DNA of 64,000 nucleotides from Gemmatimonadaceae bacterium (GCA_011525845.1 WYBP01000003.1:186001-250000); one strand, 5' to 3'. Positions 56,296 through 64,000 are shown, counted from the stretch's first letter. Translations and numbers: made by a program. The notes: a model not told the origin generated them from the sequence alone.

Positions 56296-56302
56296 GTGCG
56301 GG

Positions 56303-57520
56303 TCAGCGCCCTGATTCGCGCACCATCGCTTTCGCCGCCTCATGCATCCGGTTGTACGCCTCCCGCGCCGGCGCCGCGTAGTTCGTGGTGTTGAACGCCG
56401 CGATCACCGCCGTGGTCGTCACCGGATTGAAGTAGTAGAACGCCCGGAACCCCGCCTGCGATCCCGTGTGCCCGATCACGCGGCGGTCCCCCTCGCCCTG
56501 CAGAAAGAAGCCGAGCCCGATCGACTGGCCCGCGGCGGCTTCGTAGCCGGCGCTCATCGGCGCGACGGCGGTCCACATCTCGCGGAGCGAGGCGCGGGAG
56601 AGCACCACGTCGTAGCGCGCCTGCGATCCGCCCGCGGGCACGACGCCCGTGAGGAAGCTCACGTAGGTGACGAGGTCCGCGAGCGGCGCGTTCCACCCGC
56701 CATTGGGCGTGGTGATGCCGGGGTCGAAGTCGGCGCCGTTGTCCCTGAGGCGCGCGGCGCCGGTGGCGGAGTCCTTCACGATCTCGTAGTTGTGCGAGCG
56801 GTCCGCCGCGAGCCAGAAGGGCGTCGTGCGGAATGAGCTCCTCGTCATCCCGAGGGGCGCGAAGATGTTCTTCTGCACGTACGCGTCCCAGGGGTCGCCC
56901 GTGAGCTGCTCGACGATGCGGCCGAGGTAGATGTAGCCGGGGTTGGAGTAGCCGTAGCGCGCGCCGGGGGGGAAGAGGAGGGTCTGGTACGGCATCATCG
57001 CGACGAGCTGCTCCCAGGTGGTGGGCTCGAAGGGCTGCCAGGGGGAGCCGTCGCCGTAGGGCCAGGTGCCGTTGCGGAATCCGGCGGTGTGCGCGAGGAG
57101 CATCCGGATGGTGATGCTGTCGATCCGGCCGTAGGGGTCGTGGATCCTGCGGAGTTCAGGGATGTAGCGGGTGACCTTGTCGTCGAGCGAGAGGCGGCCG
57201 CGGTCGCGGAGCTGGAGGATGGCGATCGCGGTGAGCGACTTGGTGATCGAGCCCCAGTGGTAGATGGTGCGGTCGGTGACCGGGGCGCTCGCGGCGCGGT
57301 CCTGCTGGCCGAGGTCCACGCGTGAGATGACCTGCCCGTTCCGCATGATGAGGGCGCTGGCGCCGACGATGCCGTCGGCGGCGACGTAGTCGCGGAACTG
57401 CTGGGTGAAGGCGGGCCAGGTGGTGGGGGCCTGCGCGGGGCTCGGCTGCGCGAACGCGGGCGAGCTGATGATCGCTGCGACTGCCACCTGGCAAGCGAGT
57501 CGTTCGAAGAGCGATGACAT
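56303..57520 (-). CDS. Exported serine hydrolase (beta-lactamase family)
   Basis: A 405-residue secreted enzyme. The signal ends at SPAFAQPS (about residue 26). Motifs are SxxK in WGSITKSLTAI, YxN in YGYSNPGYIYLG, and HTG in IGHTGSQAGF. Length and order fit class C beta-lactamase-related esterases and DD-peptidases. It has no C-terminal extra domain, unlike the homologue at 41804-43387. It is convergent with the oxidoreductase gene, 7 bases apart at the ends. Confidence 0.92.
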   Translation of the reverse strand: MSSLFERLACQVAVAAIISSPAFAQPSPAQAPTTWPAFTQQFRDYVAADGIVGASALIMRNGQVISRVDLGQQDRAASAPVTDRTIYHWGSITKSLTAIAILQLRDRGRLSLDDKVTRYIPELRRIHDPYGRIDSITIRMLLAHTAGFRNGTWPYGDGSPWQPFEPTTWEQLVAMMPYQTLLFPPGARYGYSNPGYIYLGRIVEQLTGDPWDAYVQKNIFAPLGMTRSSFRTTPFWLAADRSHNYEIVKDSATGAARLRDNGADFDPGITTPNGGWNAPLADLVTYVSFLTGVVPAGGSQARYDVVLSRASLREMWTAVAPMSAGYEAAAGQSIGLGFFLQGEGDRRVIGHTGSQAGFRAFYYFNPVTTTAVIAAFNTTNYAAPAREAYNRMHEAAKAMVRESGR

Positions 57521-57542
57521 GGTTGGGGCTGTGTGGGATCGA

Positions 57543-57848
57543 CTAGCGCTCGCCGGTCTCGACCTCGCGGCGGTCGAAGGCGCGCCGAGAATGTCGCACC
57601 GTCAGGACGATGATGCGGGGGGCGTAGATCCGGTAGATGACCCGGTAGGGTGCCAGGGTCAGCTCGCGATACTCGGGCTTGCCGATCTCAGGCACCACCC
57701 GTCCACGCTTGGCAAGGCGGTCAAGTTCACCGACTCGTGCGATCAGCTCCTCGAGCCACGCGGCCGCCGCCTCCGGCCGGTCCGCGGCGATGGCGTCGGC
57801 GATCTCGAGCGCGCGCCGTTGTGCACGCGGCGACCAGACGACCTTCAC
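57543..57848 (-). CDS. ParE/RelE-family toxin
   Basis: A 101-residue toxin. VVWSPRAQRRALEIADAIA, GRVVPEIGKPEYRELTLAPYRVIYRI and VLTVRHSRRAFD follow the ParE/RelE fold with its conserved Arg/Tyr pattern. ParE-type toxins inhibit gyrase; RelE types cut mRNA, and sequence alone does not separate them here. It overlaps the upstream antitoxin gene by 4 bases and appears intact. Confidence 0.9.
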   Translation of the reverse strand: MKVVWSPRAQRRALEIADAIAADRPEAAAAWLEELIARVGELDRLAKRGRVVPEIGKPEYRELTLAPYRVIYRIYAPRIIVLTVRHSRRAFDRREVETGER

Positions 57849-58126
57849 CGTTTCAGGTGCGCCCGGAGCTTCCTGGCCGCGGCCGCGTGACTGATGCCTC
57901 CTCCAGCGGCGACCTCCCTCTCCGCCTCCCGCACGTCGCGCAGGAGCTCGAGTTCCTCGATCATGCCCTCATAGGACTCGACGTCGAGGAGGACGACTGC
58001 GCTGCGGCCGTGCTGTGTGAGGATCACGGGTTCTCCGGTGCGCTGCACCTGCTCGATGTAGCGCGCCGTATTCGCGCGAAACTCGGTGACCGGCTGGATG
58101 TCCCGGGACGGCTTGAGCTTGGGCAT
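57845..58126 (-). CDS. Phd/YefM-family antitoxin
   Basis: A 93-residue antitoxin. SRDIQPVTEFRANTARYIEQ and GEPVILTQHGRSAVVLLDVE form the Phd/YefM DNA-binding domain. The helical C-terminus (ELELLRDVREAEREVAAGGG) neutralises the toxin encoded next, with which it overlaps. ATG 58126 is the natural start; a 26-base inverted repeat lies 18 bases upstream and is its likely operator. Confidence 0.92.
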   Translation of the reverse strand: MPKLKPSRDIQPVTEFRANTARYIEQVQRTGEPVILTQHGRSAVVLLDVESYEGMIEELELLRDVREAEREVAAGGGISHAAAARKLRAHLKR

Positions 58127-58143
58127 GTCGGCTCCGGTGGGAG

Positions 58144-58169
58144 AATCGGTACAGAATAACGTACTGATT
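58144..58169. promoter_or_regulatory. Inverted-repeat operator of the Phd/ParE pair
   Basis: AATCGGTAC, an 8-base centre (AGAATAAC) and GTACTGATT pair at 8 of 9 positions. The region is AT-rich and on the minus strand contains TATTCT as a possible -10. Phd-family antitoxins bind such repeats to repress their own operon. Confidence 0.65.
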
Positions 58170-58299
58170 CCCTCGGCGGCGTACAAGCCACTCATGTCCT
58201 TCCTCCGGTGGCGCGTCTTATCGCCCCACACTATCCGTCGACGCGGTACGGACCCGGACCGATCCCACGCAGGCGGCATCGGACGACGGTGCGTGCCGG

Positions 58300-58367
58300 G
58301 CTGGCCTCACTCGGCGAGATGCTGCGGGCGCCCTGGATCTCGCGGGCCACGCGGCACCGCGTCGTGG
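58300..58367 (+). pseudogene. Fragment of an MDR oxidoreductase gene
   Basis: These 68 bases match 56055-56122 of the oxidoreductase gene at 64 positions. The translated fragment reads LASLGEMLRAPWISRATRHR against LASLGELLRAPWISRTTRHR. Two of the four changes are silent and two conservative, so it looks like the relic of a related gene, not a random copy. Neither flank continues the similarity. No start or complete domain is present. Confidence 0.75.
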
Positions 58368-58472
58368 GTGGAGGCGCAGCACCATCCTGGCCATCTACCG
58401 CAACCGGTCGCGCGGCTCCTCTTCTATGGTCTCCCACGGAACTCGCTCGTCCGGATCGAGCGGCGCGGTAGG

Positions 58473-58590
58473 TCAGCGCGCTTGCGGTGCCGGGACTGCA
58501 AGCAGAAGGCTCACTTCGACGCCGAGCCGCGTGAGCATGGCGATGAGCGTGTCGATGTCGTAGTGGTCGTTCCGTCCGCGAAGGACGCTA
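58473..58590 (-). pseudogene. 3' remnant of an XRE/HigA-like antitoxin gene
   Basis: On the minus strand this segment reads GRNDHYDIDTLIAMLTRLGV, then EVSLLL and a stop at 58473. The intact antitoxin gene directly upstream ends GRIDRFGIDTLVEMLTRLGA, EVTLKV. The match begins right after the stop of the intact gene, giving a tandem, truncated second copy of its C-terminal part. The helix-turn-helix itself is not recognisable here. Confidence 0.65.
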
Positions 58591-58597
58591 CTGCCTT

Positions 58598-58897
58598 CTA
58601 CGCGACCTGCGCCGGCTTCTTGACCTTCAGCGTCACCTCAGCGCCGAGTCGCGTGAGCATCTCGACGAGGGTGTCGATACCGAACCGGTCGATTCGCCCG
58701 CACACCAGGTCGCTGATGCGAGGCTGGGTGACGTGAAGGAGCTTGGCGGCCTCCTTCTGGGTGAGGCCCCTTGCTTGGATCGTCCGATCGATCATCAGCA
58801 TCAGGTCGGCGCGGATCACGAGGTGCGCCGACTCCTCGGGAGGGAAACCGATGTCGGCAAAGACGTTGTTGGGTCTCGGGTCCACATGAACCTCCAT
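58598..58897 (-). CDS. XRE-family antitoxin (HigA-like)
   Basis: A 99-residue antitoxin. The helix-turn-helix is LTQKEAAKLLHVTQPRISDL (about residues 45-64), followed by GRIDRFGIDTLVEMLTRLGAEV, typical of HigA proteins paired with phage Gp49-like HigB toxins. It starts 3 bases after the toxin gene stop. The toxin-first order is normal for higBA. Its C-terminal coding part is echoed by a degenerate copy downstream. Confidence 0.93.
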   Translation of the reverse strand: MEVHVDPRPNNVFADIGFPPEESAHLVIRADLMLMIDRTIQARGLTQKEAAKLLHVTQPRISDLVCGRIDRFGIDTLVEMLTRLGAEVTLKVKKPAQVA

Positions 58898-58900
58898 CGA

Positions 58901-59221
58901 CTAGCGCTCGTGGGGTCTGCGTCGAATCAGCGCGAACCTTGCCTTGGCGACCGCCAGATCGCGGGGTGAAGTCTTCTGTGTCTTCTTCTGGAACGCGTGC
59001 AGGACGTAGACGCACTCCGGGAACCGCGCCACATACAGGAGTCGGAACTCACCGTCGACATGTGCCCTGATCTCGACGACGCCTGCCCCGATCGAGGTCA
59101 GCGGACGCCAGTCGACGGGCATGTCGCCGACCTGCACTCTGTGCAGGCCATAGCCCAGCACCTGCTGCGCCGCCGTCGGTAGCGACTGGAGATCCCGCAA
59201 CGACGTTCCGAGCCACTCCAC
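58901..59221 (-). CDS. HigB-like toxin (phage Gp49/DUF891 family)
   Basis: A 106-residue RelE-fold toxin. VEWLGTSLRDLQSLPTAAQQVLGYGLHRVQ is the family start (core WLGTSLRDLQSLP). EIRAHVDGEFRLLYVARFP and VLHAFQKKTQKTSPRD carry the conserved basic residues. GTG 59221 was chosen because family members begin just before this Trp-Leu-Gly; a TTG 16 codons upstream overlaps the promoter. There is no clear ribosome site. It cuts mRNA on ribosomes by family analogy. Confidence 0.88.
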   Translation of the reverse strand: MEWLGTSLRDLQSLPTAAQQVLGYGLHRVQVGDMPVDWRPLTSIGAGVVEIRAHVDGEFRLLYVARFPECVYVLHAFQKKTQKTSPRDLAVAKARFALIRRRPHER

Positions 59222-59240
59222 ACGCTTCGGTGCGGATCGG

Positions 59241-59269
59241 AGTATATAAAATAATGTATTTCGACGCAA
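59241..59269 (-). promoter_or_regulatory. Promoter of higBA
   Basis: On the minus strand TTGCGT (59269-59264), 17 bases and TATACT (59246-59241) form a promoter whose start would be about 13 bases before the GTG of the toxin gene. The spacer is strikingly AT-rich for this genome. A 13-base-pair hairpin lies just upstream. Confidence 0.6.
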
Positions 59270-59293
59270 GGTGGGTTCTCGATGGACGGCACA

Positions 59294-59325
59294 CGACCGT
59301 CGATGGTATTCGCCACCGACGGTCG
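59294..59325. repeat. Strong inverted repeat between higB and the propeller gene
   Basis: CGACCGTCGATGG and CCACCGACGGTCG pair over 13 positions around the loop TATTCG, with one A-C mismatch that becomes a G-U pair in minus-strand RNA. It could be a terminator, an operator or a transposon-end relic. A 12-base perfect palindrome CCCGGTACCGGG also occurs downstream at 59391-59402. No gene occupies 59270-59436. Confidence 0.6.
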
Positions 59326-59436
59326 CACTCGGGTGCCCTCCGACCCCAACCCATCCCCCGCCCCTTGGCACAAAACAGAAGCTGGACAACCCCGGTACCG
59401 GGTGAGATTCTCTGTCGACCACCCATCCGAGACCCC

Positions 59437-62400
59437 GTGACACGGCCCCACCCCTTCCGCTCGGCAGCCCTCCTCGCCGCCGTCGCCTTCCAGGCAGTCG
59501 CACCTCCGCCGCGCGCCCACGCGCAGCGCCCGGAGCCCACGGCCACCTTCCCCACCGACGCGATCCAGGGCCTGAAGTGGCGCCACATCGGCCCCTTCCG
59601 CGCCGGCCGCACCAAGAGCGCCGTGGGCGTCCCCACGCAGCCCAACGTCTTCTACATGGCCGCGACGAATGGCGGCGTCTGGAAGACCACCGACTACGGC
59701 CGCACCTGGGACCCGATCTTCGACGCGATGCCCACCGGCTCGATCGGAGCGGTGGAGGTGGCGCCGAGCGACCCGAACGTGATCTATGTGGGCTCGGGGG
59801 AGGGGCTGCAGCGGCCCGATCTCTCGACGGGCGACGGGATGTACCGCTCGAACGACGCCGGGAAGACGTGGACGAAGCTCGGCCTCAACGACGGCCAGCA
59901 GATCCCGCGCATCGCGGTCGACCCGCGGAACCCCGACCGGTTGTTCGTCGCCGTGATGGGGCACCCGTACGGGCCCAACGAGGAGCGGGGGATCTACCGG
60001 TCGGAGGACGGGGGGCGCTCCTTCACGCGCGTTCTATATAGGAACACCACCACCGGGGGCGCGGACGTCGTGCTCTCGCCGGGGGACCCGAACACCGTGT
60101 ACGCCGTGCTCTGGGAGGCGCAGCAGGGGCCCTGGGAGAACGCCGCGTGGAGCGGTCCCAACTCCGGGCTCTTCAAGAGCACCGACGGGGGCGCCACCTG
60201 GCGGCAGCTCGCCGGGGGTCTCCCCACCACCGCCGACGGACTCGGCAGGATCGGGATCGGCATCTCGCCGACGAGCCCCGCGCGGATCTACGTGACCGCC
60301 ACCGCGGGGGAGAAGAGCGGCATCTATAGGAGTGACAACGCCGGCGACACTTGGACGCGGGTGACCACCGACCAGCGCACCTTCGGCCGCGGGGACGACT
60401 TCGCCGCGATCACCGTGGATCCGCGCGACCCGAACACGCTCTACGCGATGAACGTCGTCGCGTGGAAGAGCACCGATGGCGGGGCGACGTGGAGATCATT
60501 GCGTGGTGCCCCGGGTGGCGACGACTACCAGCGCCTCTGGATCAACCCGCTCGTGCCGACCACCATGCTGCTCGTGAGCGACCAGGGCGCGGTGATCACC
60601 GTGAACGACGGCGCCACCTGGAGCTCCTGGTACAACCAGGGCACCGCGCAGTTCTATCACGTGACCGCCGACAACGCCTGGCCCTACCGCCTCTGCGGCG
60701 GGCAGCAGGAGAGCGGGAGCGCCTGTGTGGCGAGCCGTGGGAATGACGGGAGCATCACCTATCGCGATTGGCGTCCCGTGGGGGCGAGCGAGTACAGCTA
60801 TGTCGCGCCTGATCCGCTCGACCCCGACATCGTGTATGGCGGCACCGTCACGCGCTTCGACCGGAAGACCGGGCAGACGCAGAACGTGAGTCCGAACGCG
60901 GGCCGAGGGCGTGGTGCGCCGGCGGATGGCGGCCCCGACTATTTCCGCGGGATCAGGACGATGCCGATCCTCTTCTCGCCGATCAACAAGCGGAAGCTCT
61001 ACTACGGCACCAATGTGGTCTGGGAGACCGTGAACGGCGGGCAGACCTGGAAGCGCCTGAGCGGCGACCTCTCGCGCGAGAGCTGGGAGGTGCCCGCGAG
61101 CGTCGCCGAGCCGTATAGGGGGATGGAGAGTGCCAAGCCCACGCGGCGGGGCGTGGTGTACACCATCGCCCCCAGCTACGTGGACTCGAACACCGTCTGG
61201 GCGGGGACGGACGACGGGTTGATCCACGTGACGCGCGACGGCGGGAAGAGCTGGCGCGACGTGACGCCCCCCGAGCTCGGCGCGTGGTGGAAGGTCTCGC
61301 TGATGGATGCGAGCCACTTCGACGCTGGCACCGCGTACGCGGCGGTGAACACCATCCGCCTCGACGACCTCCGGCCGCACATCTATAGAACGCGCGATGG
61401 CGGGCGGAGCTGGACGGAGATCGTGACCGGGCTCCCCGACGGGGCGACGATCAACGTGGTGCGTGGGGACCCCGTGCGGCGCGGGCTACTCTTCGCCGGC
61501 TCAGAGACGCAGGTCTGGTTCTCGCTGGACGATGGGGACCACTGGCACCCGCTGCGGCTCAACATGCCGGCGATCTCGATCCGCGACCTGATCGTGAAGG
61601 ATGCCGATGTCGCGGTGGGGACGCATGGGCGGGGGTTCTGGATCCTTGACGACATCTCCCTGCTTCGGCAGTGGTCGGGCTCGGTTGCTTCCTCGCCGGT
61701 GGCGCTGTTCAAGCCGGCGGTGGCGACGCGGGTGCGGTACTCGATGTATACGGATACGCCGGTGCCGCCGGATGAGCCGCGGGCGGAGAACCCTCCTGAC
61801 GGTGCCGTGCTCGACTACTGGCTGGCTTCCGACGCGCAGCTCGTGACGATCGAGATCGTGAACGCGGCTGGGCGGGTGGTGCGGAAGTACTCGAGTACCG
61901 ATCCGACTCCCGCGCCTGCTGATGCTGGGAACGCGCCCTGGTATTGGTTCAGGCCTGCCGTGGCGCCCTCAACGCGGGCGGGGCTGCAGCGGTTCGTTTG
62001 GGATCTGCACTATGCGCGGCCGACGGAGTCGTGCTCGCTGCCGATCTCGGCGACGCCGTTCAATACCAAGTGTGAGCCGGAGGGGCCTTGGGTTTTGCCG
62101 GGGTTCTATACGGTGCGGCTCACCGTGGATGGTGTGGTGCGGACTGAGCGGCTGGAGGTGCGGATGGATCCGCGGGTGAAGACGTCGTTCGCGGCGCTCA
62201 GGCAGCAGCATGATCTGTCGGTTGCCTTGTACGATCAGATCCTTGAGGCGGGAAAGCTGGCGGCAGAGGCTCGGGCGCGCGGGCTGGCGGAGTTCGCGGG
62301 GCCCCAAGGGTTTGGGGGGATAGCGCAGGGGCATCAGGCGGTGATCAATGTTCTGCAGGGGAGTGATGCTACTGCCACAGCTGCCTCGGAAAATACGGCA

Positions 62401-62463
62401 GGGGAGCGCCGACGAGCATTTGAGTTGCTATTGGTCAGATGGCAGGTAGCTCCTCGCAGTTAG
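59437..62463 (+). CDS. Secreted BNR/VPS10-like beta-propeller protein
   Basis: A 1008-residue exported protein. A signal peptide ends at RAHAQR (about residue 28). The body is built from BNR/sortilin-type repeats: GGVWKTTDYGRTWDPI, MYRSNDAGKTWTKL, IYRSEDGGRSFTRV, LFKSTDGGATWRQL, VTRDGGKSWRDV, IYRTRDGGRSWTEI. After the propeller (to about 730) comes a beta-rich region with FVWDLHYARPTES typical of these proteins. They are often called glycosyl hydrolases, but catalysis is not shown. GTG 59437 begins the signal. The last 0.8 kb has a different third-base preference. Confidence 0.9.
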   Translation: MTRPHPFRSAALLAAVAFQAVAPPPRAHAQRPEPTATFPTDAIQGLKWRHIGPFRAGRTKSAVGVPTQPNVFYMAATNGGVWKTTDYGRTWDPIFDAMPTGSIGAVEVAPSDPNVIYVGSGEGLQRPDLSTGDGMYRSNDAGKTWTKLGLNDGQQIPRIAVDPRNPDRLFVAVMGHPYGPNEERGIYRSEDGGRSFTRVLYRNTTTGGADVVLSPGDPNTVYAVLWEAQQGPWENAAWSGPNSGLFKSTDGGATWRQLAGGLPTTADGLGRIGIGISPTSPARIYVTATAGEKSGIYRSDNAGDTWTRVTTDQRTFGRGDDFAAITVDPRDPNTLYAMNVVAWKSTDGGATWRSLRGAPGGDDYQRLWINPLVPTTMLLVSDQGAVITVNDGATWSSWYNQGTAQFYHVTADNAWPYRLCGGQQESGSACVASRGNDGSITYRDWRPVGASEYSYVAPDPLDPDIVYGGTVTRFDRKTGQTQNVSPNAGRGRGAPADGGPDYFRGIRTMPILFSPINKRKLYYGTNVVWETVNGGQTWKRLSGDLSRESWEVPASVAEPYRGMESAKPTRRGVVYTIAPSYVDSNTVWAGTDDGLIHVTRDGGKSWRDVTPPELGAWWKVSLMDASHFDAGTAYAAVNTIRLDDLRPHIYRTRDGGRSWTEIVTGLPDGATINVVRGDPVRRGLLFAGSETQVWFSLDDGDHWHPLRLNMPAISIRDLIVKDADVAVGTHGRGFWILDDISLLRQWSGSVASSPVALFKPAVATRVRYSMYTDTPVPPDEPRAENPPDGAVLDYWLASDAQLVTIEIVNAAGRVVRKYSSTDPTPAPADAGNAPWYWFRPAVAPSTRAGLQRFVWDLHYARPTESCSLPISATPFNTKCEPEGPWVLPGFYTVRLTVDGVVRTERLEVRMDPRVKTSFAALRQQHDLSVALYDQILEAGKLAAEARARGLAEFAGPQGFGGIAQGHQAVINVLQGSDATATAASENTAGERRRAFELLLVRWQVAPRS

Positions 62464-62718
62464 GAAATCTCGGTTGAACCGGCTGGATTCTCAGTTTCTC
62501 TCTGTCCAATTGTCATAAGCTGGACGTGGGATGTGCGCAGCACCTCTGTATCTCAGAGCGAGACCGATGGCGCGGCGGGCGCGTAAAGCCCGTACATGCA
62601 CCATCCAACTCGCCGTTCCGAGCCGCCCAACGGCATACCATTGACCGATGTCCACCGCAACGGCTGTCGCTCATCTAGCAAGCATTGGGCAGCCGTCGTT
62701 CACGTCTTCACGCCGACA

Positions 62719-63975
62719 ATGACTCTCCGATATCAGGATGTTTTCGTGCCGGGCGGCTTCCCACCGCACACCTACAATCCCAGGCAGAGCCTGAAGCTTG
62801 AGGAGAGGCTCGGAGAGGTGCGGGACAACTTGTGTAAGCTGGTTACAGTGACTGGCCAGACGAAGTCTGGTAAGACAGTCCTCGCACGTCGCATTCTGTC
62901 GCCAGAGGAGTCCGTGTGGATCGACGGCGGTAGCGTCGGAGACGAGGACGAGTTCTGGCAGCTCATCAACCAACAGTTGGAGCTGTTTGAAGTTGCAGAA
63001 ACTGAAGAGGGTACTGAGTCAGTCACGTCGATGGGCGGAAAGGTCAGTGGAGGGGCCAATCTCATCGTCGCCAAAGGGAAAGGAGAGGCTAGTGCGTCAC
63101 TGGAGAAGGGGCGCTCTTCCGGGCTTCGAAAGCAACGTACGGTTTCGCCTCGCGTCGCGGCGATTGATGGCCTTAAACGGCTAAAGCCCGCGCTGATCAT
63201 CGACGACTTTCACTACCTGAGCAAGTCTCTCCAAGGCGACCTCGTACGAGCACTAAAGCCGTTGGTGTTCGACGGACTGCCCGTCGTTGCAATCGCGATA
63301 CCACACCGCAGATACGATGCAATGAAGGTCGAACGCGAAATGACCGGCCGAATCTCCGCAATCGAGATTCCTGCCTGGAGCGCGGAGGAGTTGAGATTTA
63401 TCCCCGAGAAGGGATTTGGGCTCCTCAACTACGGTGTGGATGCAAAGGTCATTGAGAGACTCAGCGACGAGGCGATTGGTAGTCCCCACCTCATGCAGGA
63501 CTTCTGTCGGAGTCTCTGCAAGGTTCTTAGAATCCAGTACGCGCCGAATCGACGAGACCTCGCCTGCGAGGCATCGTCGTTGGATGAAGTCATGCGCGAT
63601 GTCGCCGAGACAATCGGACGTCCGATCTTCGAAAAGCTCGCTCGCGGCCCGCGAAGCCGTACGGAGCGTATTGAGCGAGAACTAAAGGATGGGCGCAAGG
63701 TAGACATCTATGAGCTCGTCCTGCACGCGCTCGCCGCAATTCGGCCGGGCCTCGTCACTCTAGAGTACGAGGACTTGCGCGCCGCAATCAGAGAGGTTGC
63801 CGCGTCGCAGGCTCCCCAGCTCCACGAGGTCGTCAGAGTGTTGAAGCACATGGCGACAATAGCTAGCAGTGACCAGAGTTCAACTCCGGTAATCGACTTT
63901 GAAGAGGATGAGCAAAAGCTCCACATCACTGATCCATTCTTCGCGTTCTATCTGCGCTGGGGACAGCTCGGATAG
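62719..63975 (+). CDS. P-loop ATPase, AAA/STAND-like, on lower-GC DNA
   Basis: A 418-residue ATP-binding protein from ATG 62719; an in-frame ATG at 62596 would add 41 unconserved-looking residues. Walker A is GQTKSGKTVL, Walker B is PALIIDDFHYL. Between them is a Gly/Ser/Lys-rich insert (about residues 103-140). A winged-helix-like end closes with LHITDPFFAFYLRWGQLG, resembling the C-terminus of archaeal-type ATPases with DUF234. Base composition and codons (ATA, AGA, GAA, TTG) differ strongly from the rest of the window, so recent transfer is likely. Role in defence is speculation. Partners may lie past the window end. Confidence 0.75.
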   Translation: MTLRYQDVFVPGGFPPHTYNPRQSLKLEERLGEVRDNLCKLVTVTGQTKSGKTVLARRILSPEESVWIDGGSVGDEDEFWQLINQQLELFEVAETEEGTESVTSMGGKVSGGANLIVAKGKGEASASLEKGRSSGLRKQRTVSPRVAAIDGLKRLKPALIIDDFHYLSKSLQGDLVRALKPLVFDGLPVVAIAIPHRRYDAMKVEREMTGRISAIEIPAWSAEELRFIPEKGFGLLNYGVDAKVIERLSDEAIGSPHLMQDFCRSLCKVLRIQYAPNRRDLACEASSLDEVMRDVAETIGRPIFEKLARGPRSRTERIERELKDGRKVDIYELVLHALAAIRPGLVTLEYEDLRAAIREVAASQAPQLHEVVRVLKHMATIASSDQSSTPVIDFEEDEQKLHITDPFFAFYLRWGQLG

Positions 63976-64000
63976 ACCTGGGTGCGCCAGCGAACAGCGC

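Noticed and set aside
59375-59396. Possible sigma-54 promoter (TTGGCAC) before the propeller gene
   Set aside because: The required GC element of the -12 box is missing at the right spacing.
62596-62718. Upstream start for the ATPase gene
   Set aside because: The 41 added residues look unlike a domain, and the family-like start MTLRYQDVFVPGG begins at 62719; kept only as an alternative.

Overview
The window is about 64 kb of high-GC bacterial chromosome, densely coding, with many ATGA/GTGA start-stop overlaps. No rRNA, tRNA, insertion sequence or CRISPR array was seen. The gene mix suggests a member of the Gemmatimonadota or a close relative: a caa3-type oxidase operon, Ser/Thr kinases fused to beta-propellers, a DUF5916-type outer-membrane protein, BNR/VPS10-like secreted propellers, secreted M14 peptidase and beta-lactamase-family hydrolases. 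This taxonomic call is inference from gene content only.

Layout. (1) 1-2060: CoA-binding protein, a lysine-6-dehydrogenase-like enzyme and a DUF2007 protein. (2) 10445 down to 2057, minus strand: eleven nearly contiguous genes, namely a TetR regulator, a complete tripartite ABC efflux system (adaptor, permease, ATPase, outer-membrane factor), two small membrane proteins, a Cys/His-rich secreted protein, and three copper-handling proteins (PCuAC-cytochrome c fusion, PCuAC, SCO1). (3) 10538-17992: PBP4-type carboxypeptidase, then the caa3 cytochrome oxidase genes (ctaC-D-E-F) and ctaG. The copper chaperones of block 2 are the usual suppliers of the CuA and CuB centres of this oxidase. (4) 18216-23018: a cyclic-nucleotide-binding-domain/aspartase fusion, a divergent glycosylasparaginase (its product aspartate is the aspartase substrate) and a chemoreceptor. 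(5) 23009-32360: leuS overlapping a hybrid histidine kinase, MATE exporter, DUF2239, M14 peptidase, rhomboid. (6) 32451-36505: DinB, cupin, APC permease with two Usp domains, MscS channel, all overlapping or close. (7) 36561-44015: cytochrome c, chemoreceptor, histone-H1-like protein, gamma-glutamyltransferase, serine hydrolase, DinB.

(8) 44073-59221 is the accessory part: a VapBC pair, a DUF5916-type protein divergent from two tandem kinase/propeller genes, a putative RHH/nucleotidyltransferase pair with a perfect 22-bp palindrome, a TetR regulator with two 13-bp operators in front of an outer-membrane protein and an MDR oxidoreductase, a serine hydrolase, ParE/Phd, two gene fragments and HigBA. 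(9) 59437-62463 is a large secreted propeller protein whose last 0.8 kb drifts in composition. It leads to (10) 62719-63975, a clearly lower-GC P-loop ATPase that looks horizontally acquired and may be the edge of an island continuing past the window.

Most open reading frames antisense to these genes, some more than 1000 codons long, are GC-driven shadows and were left out.
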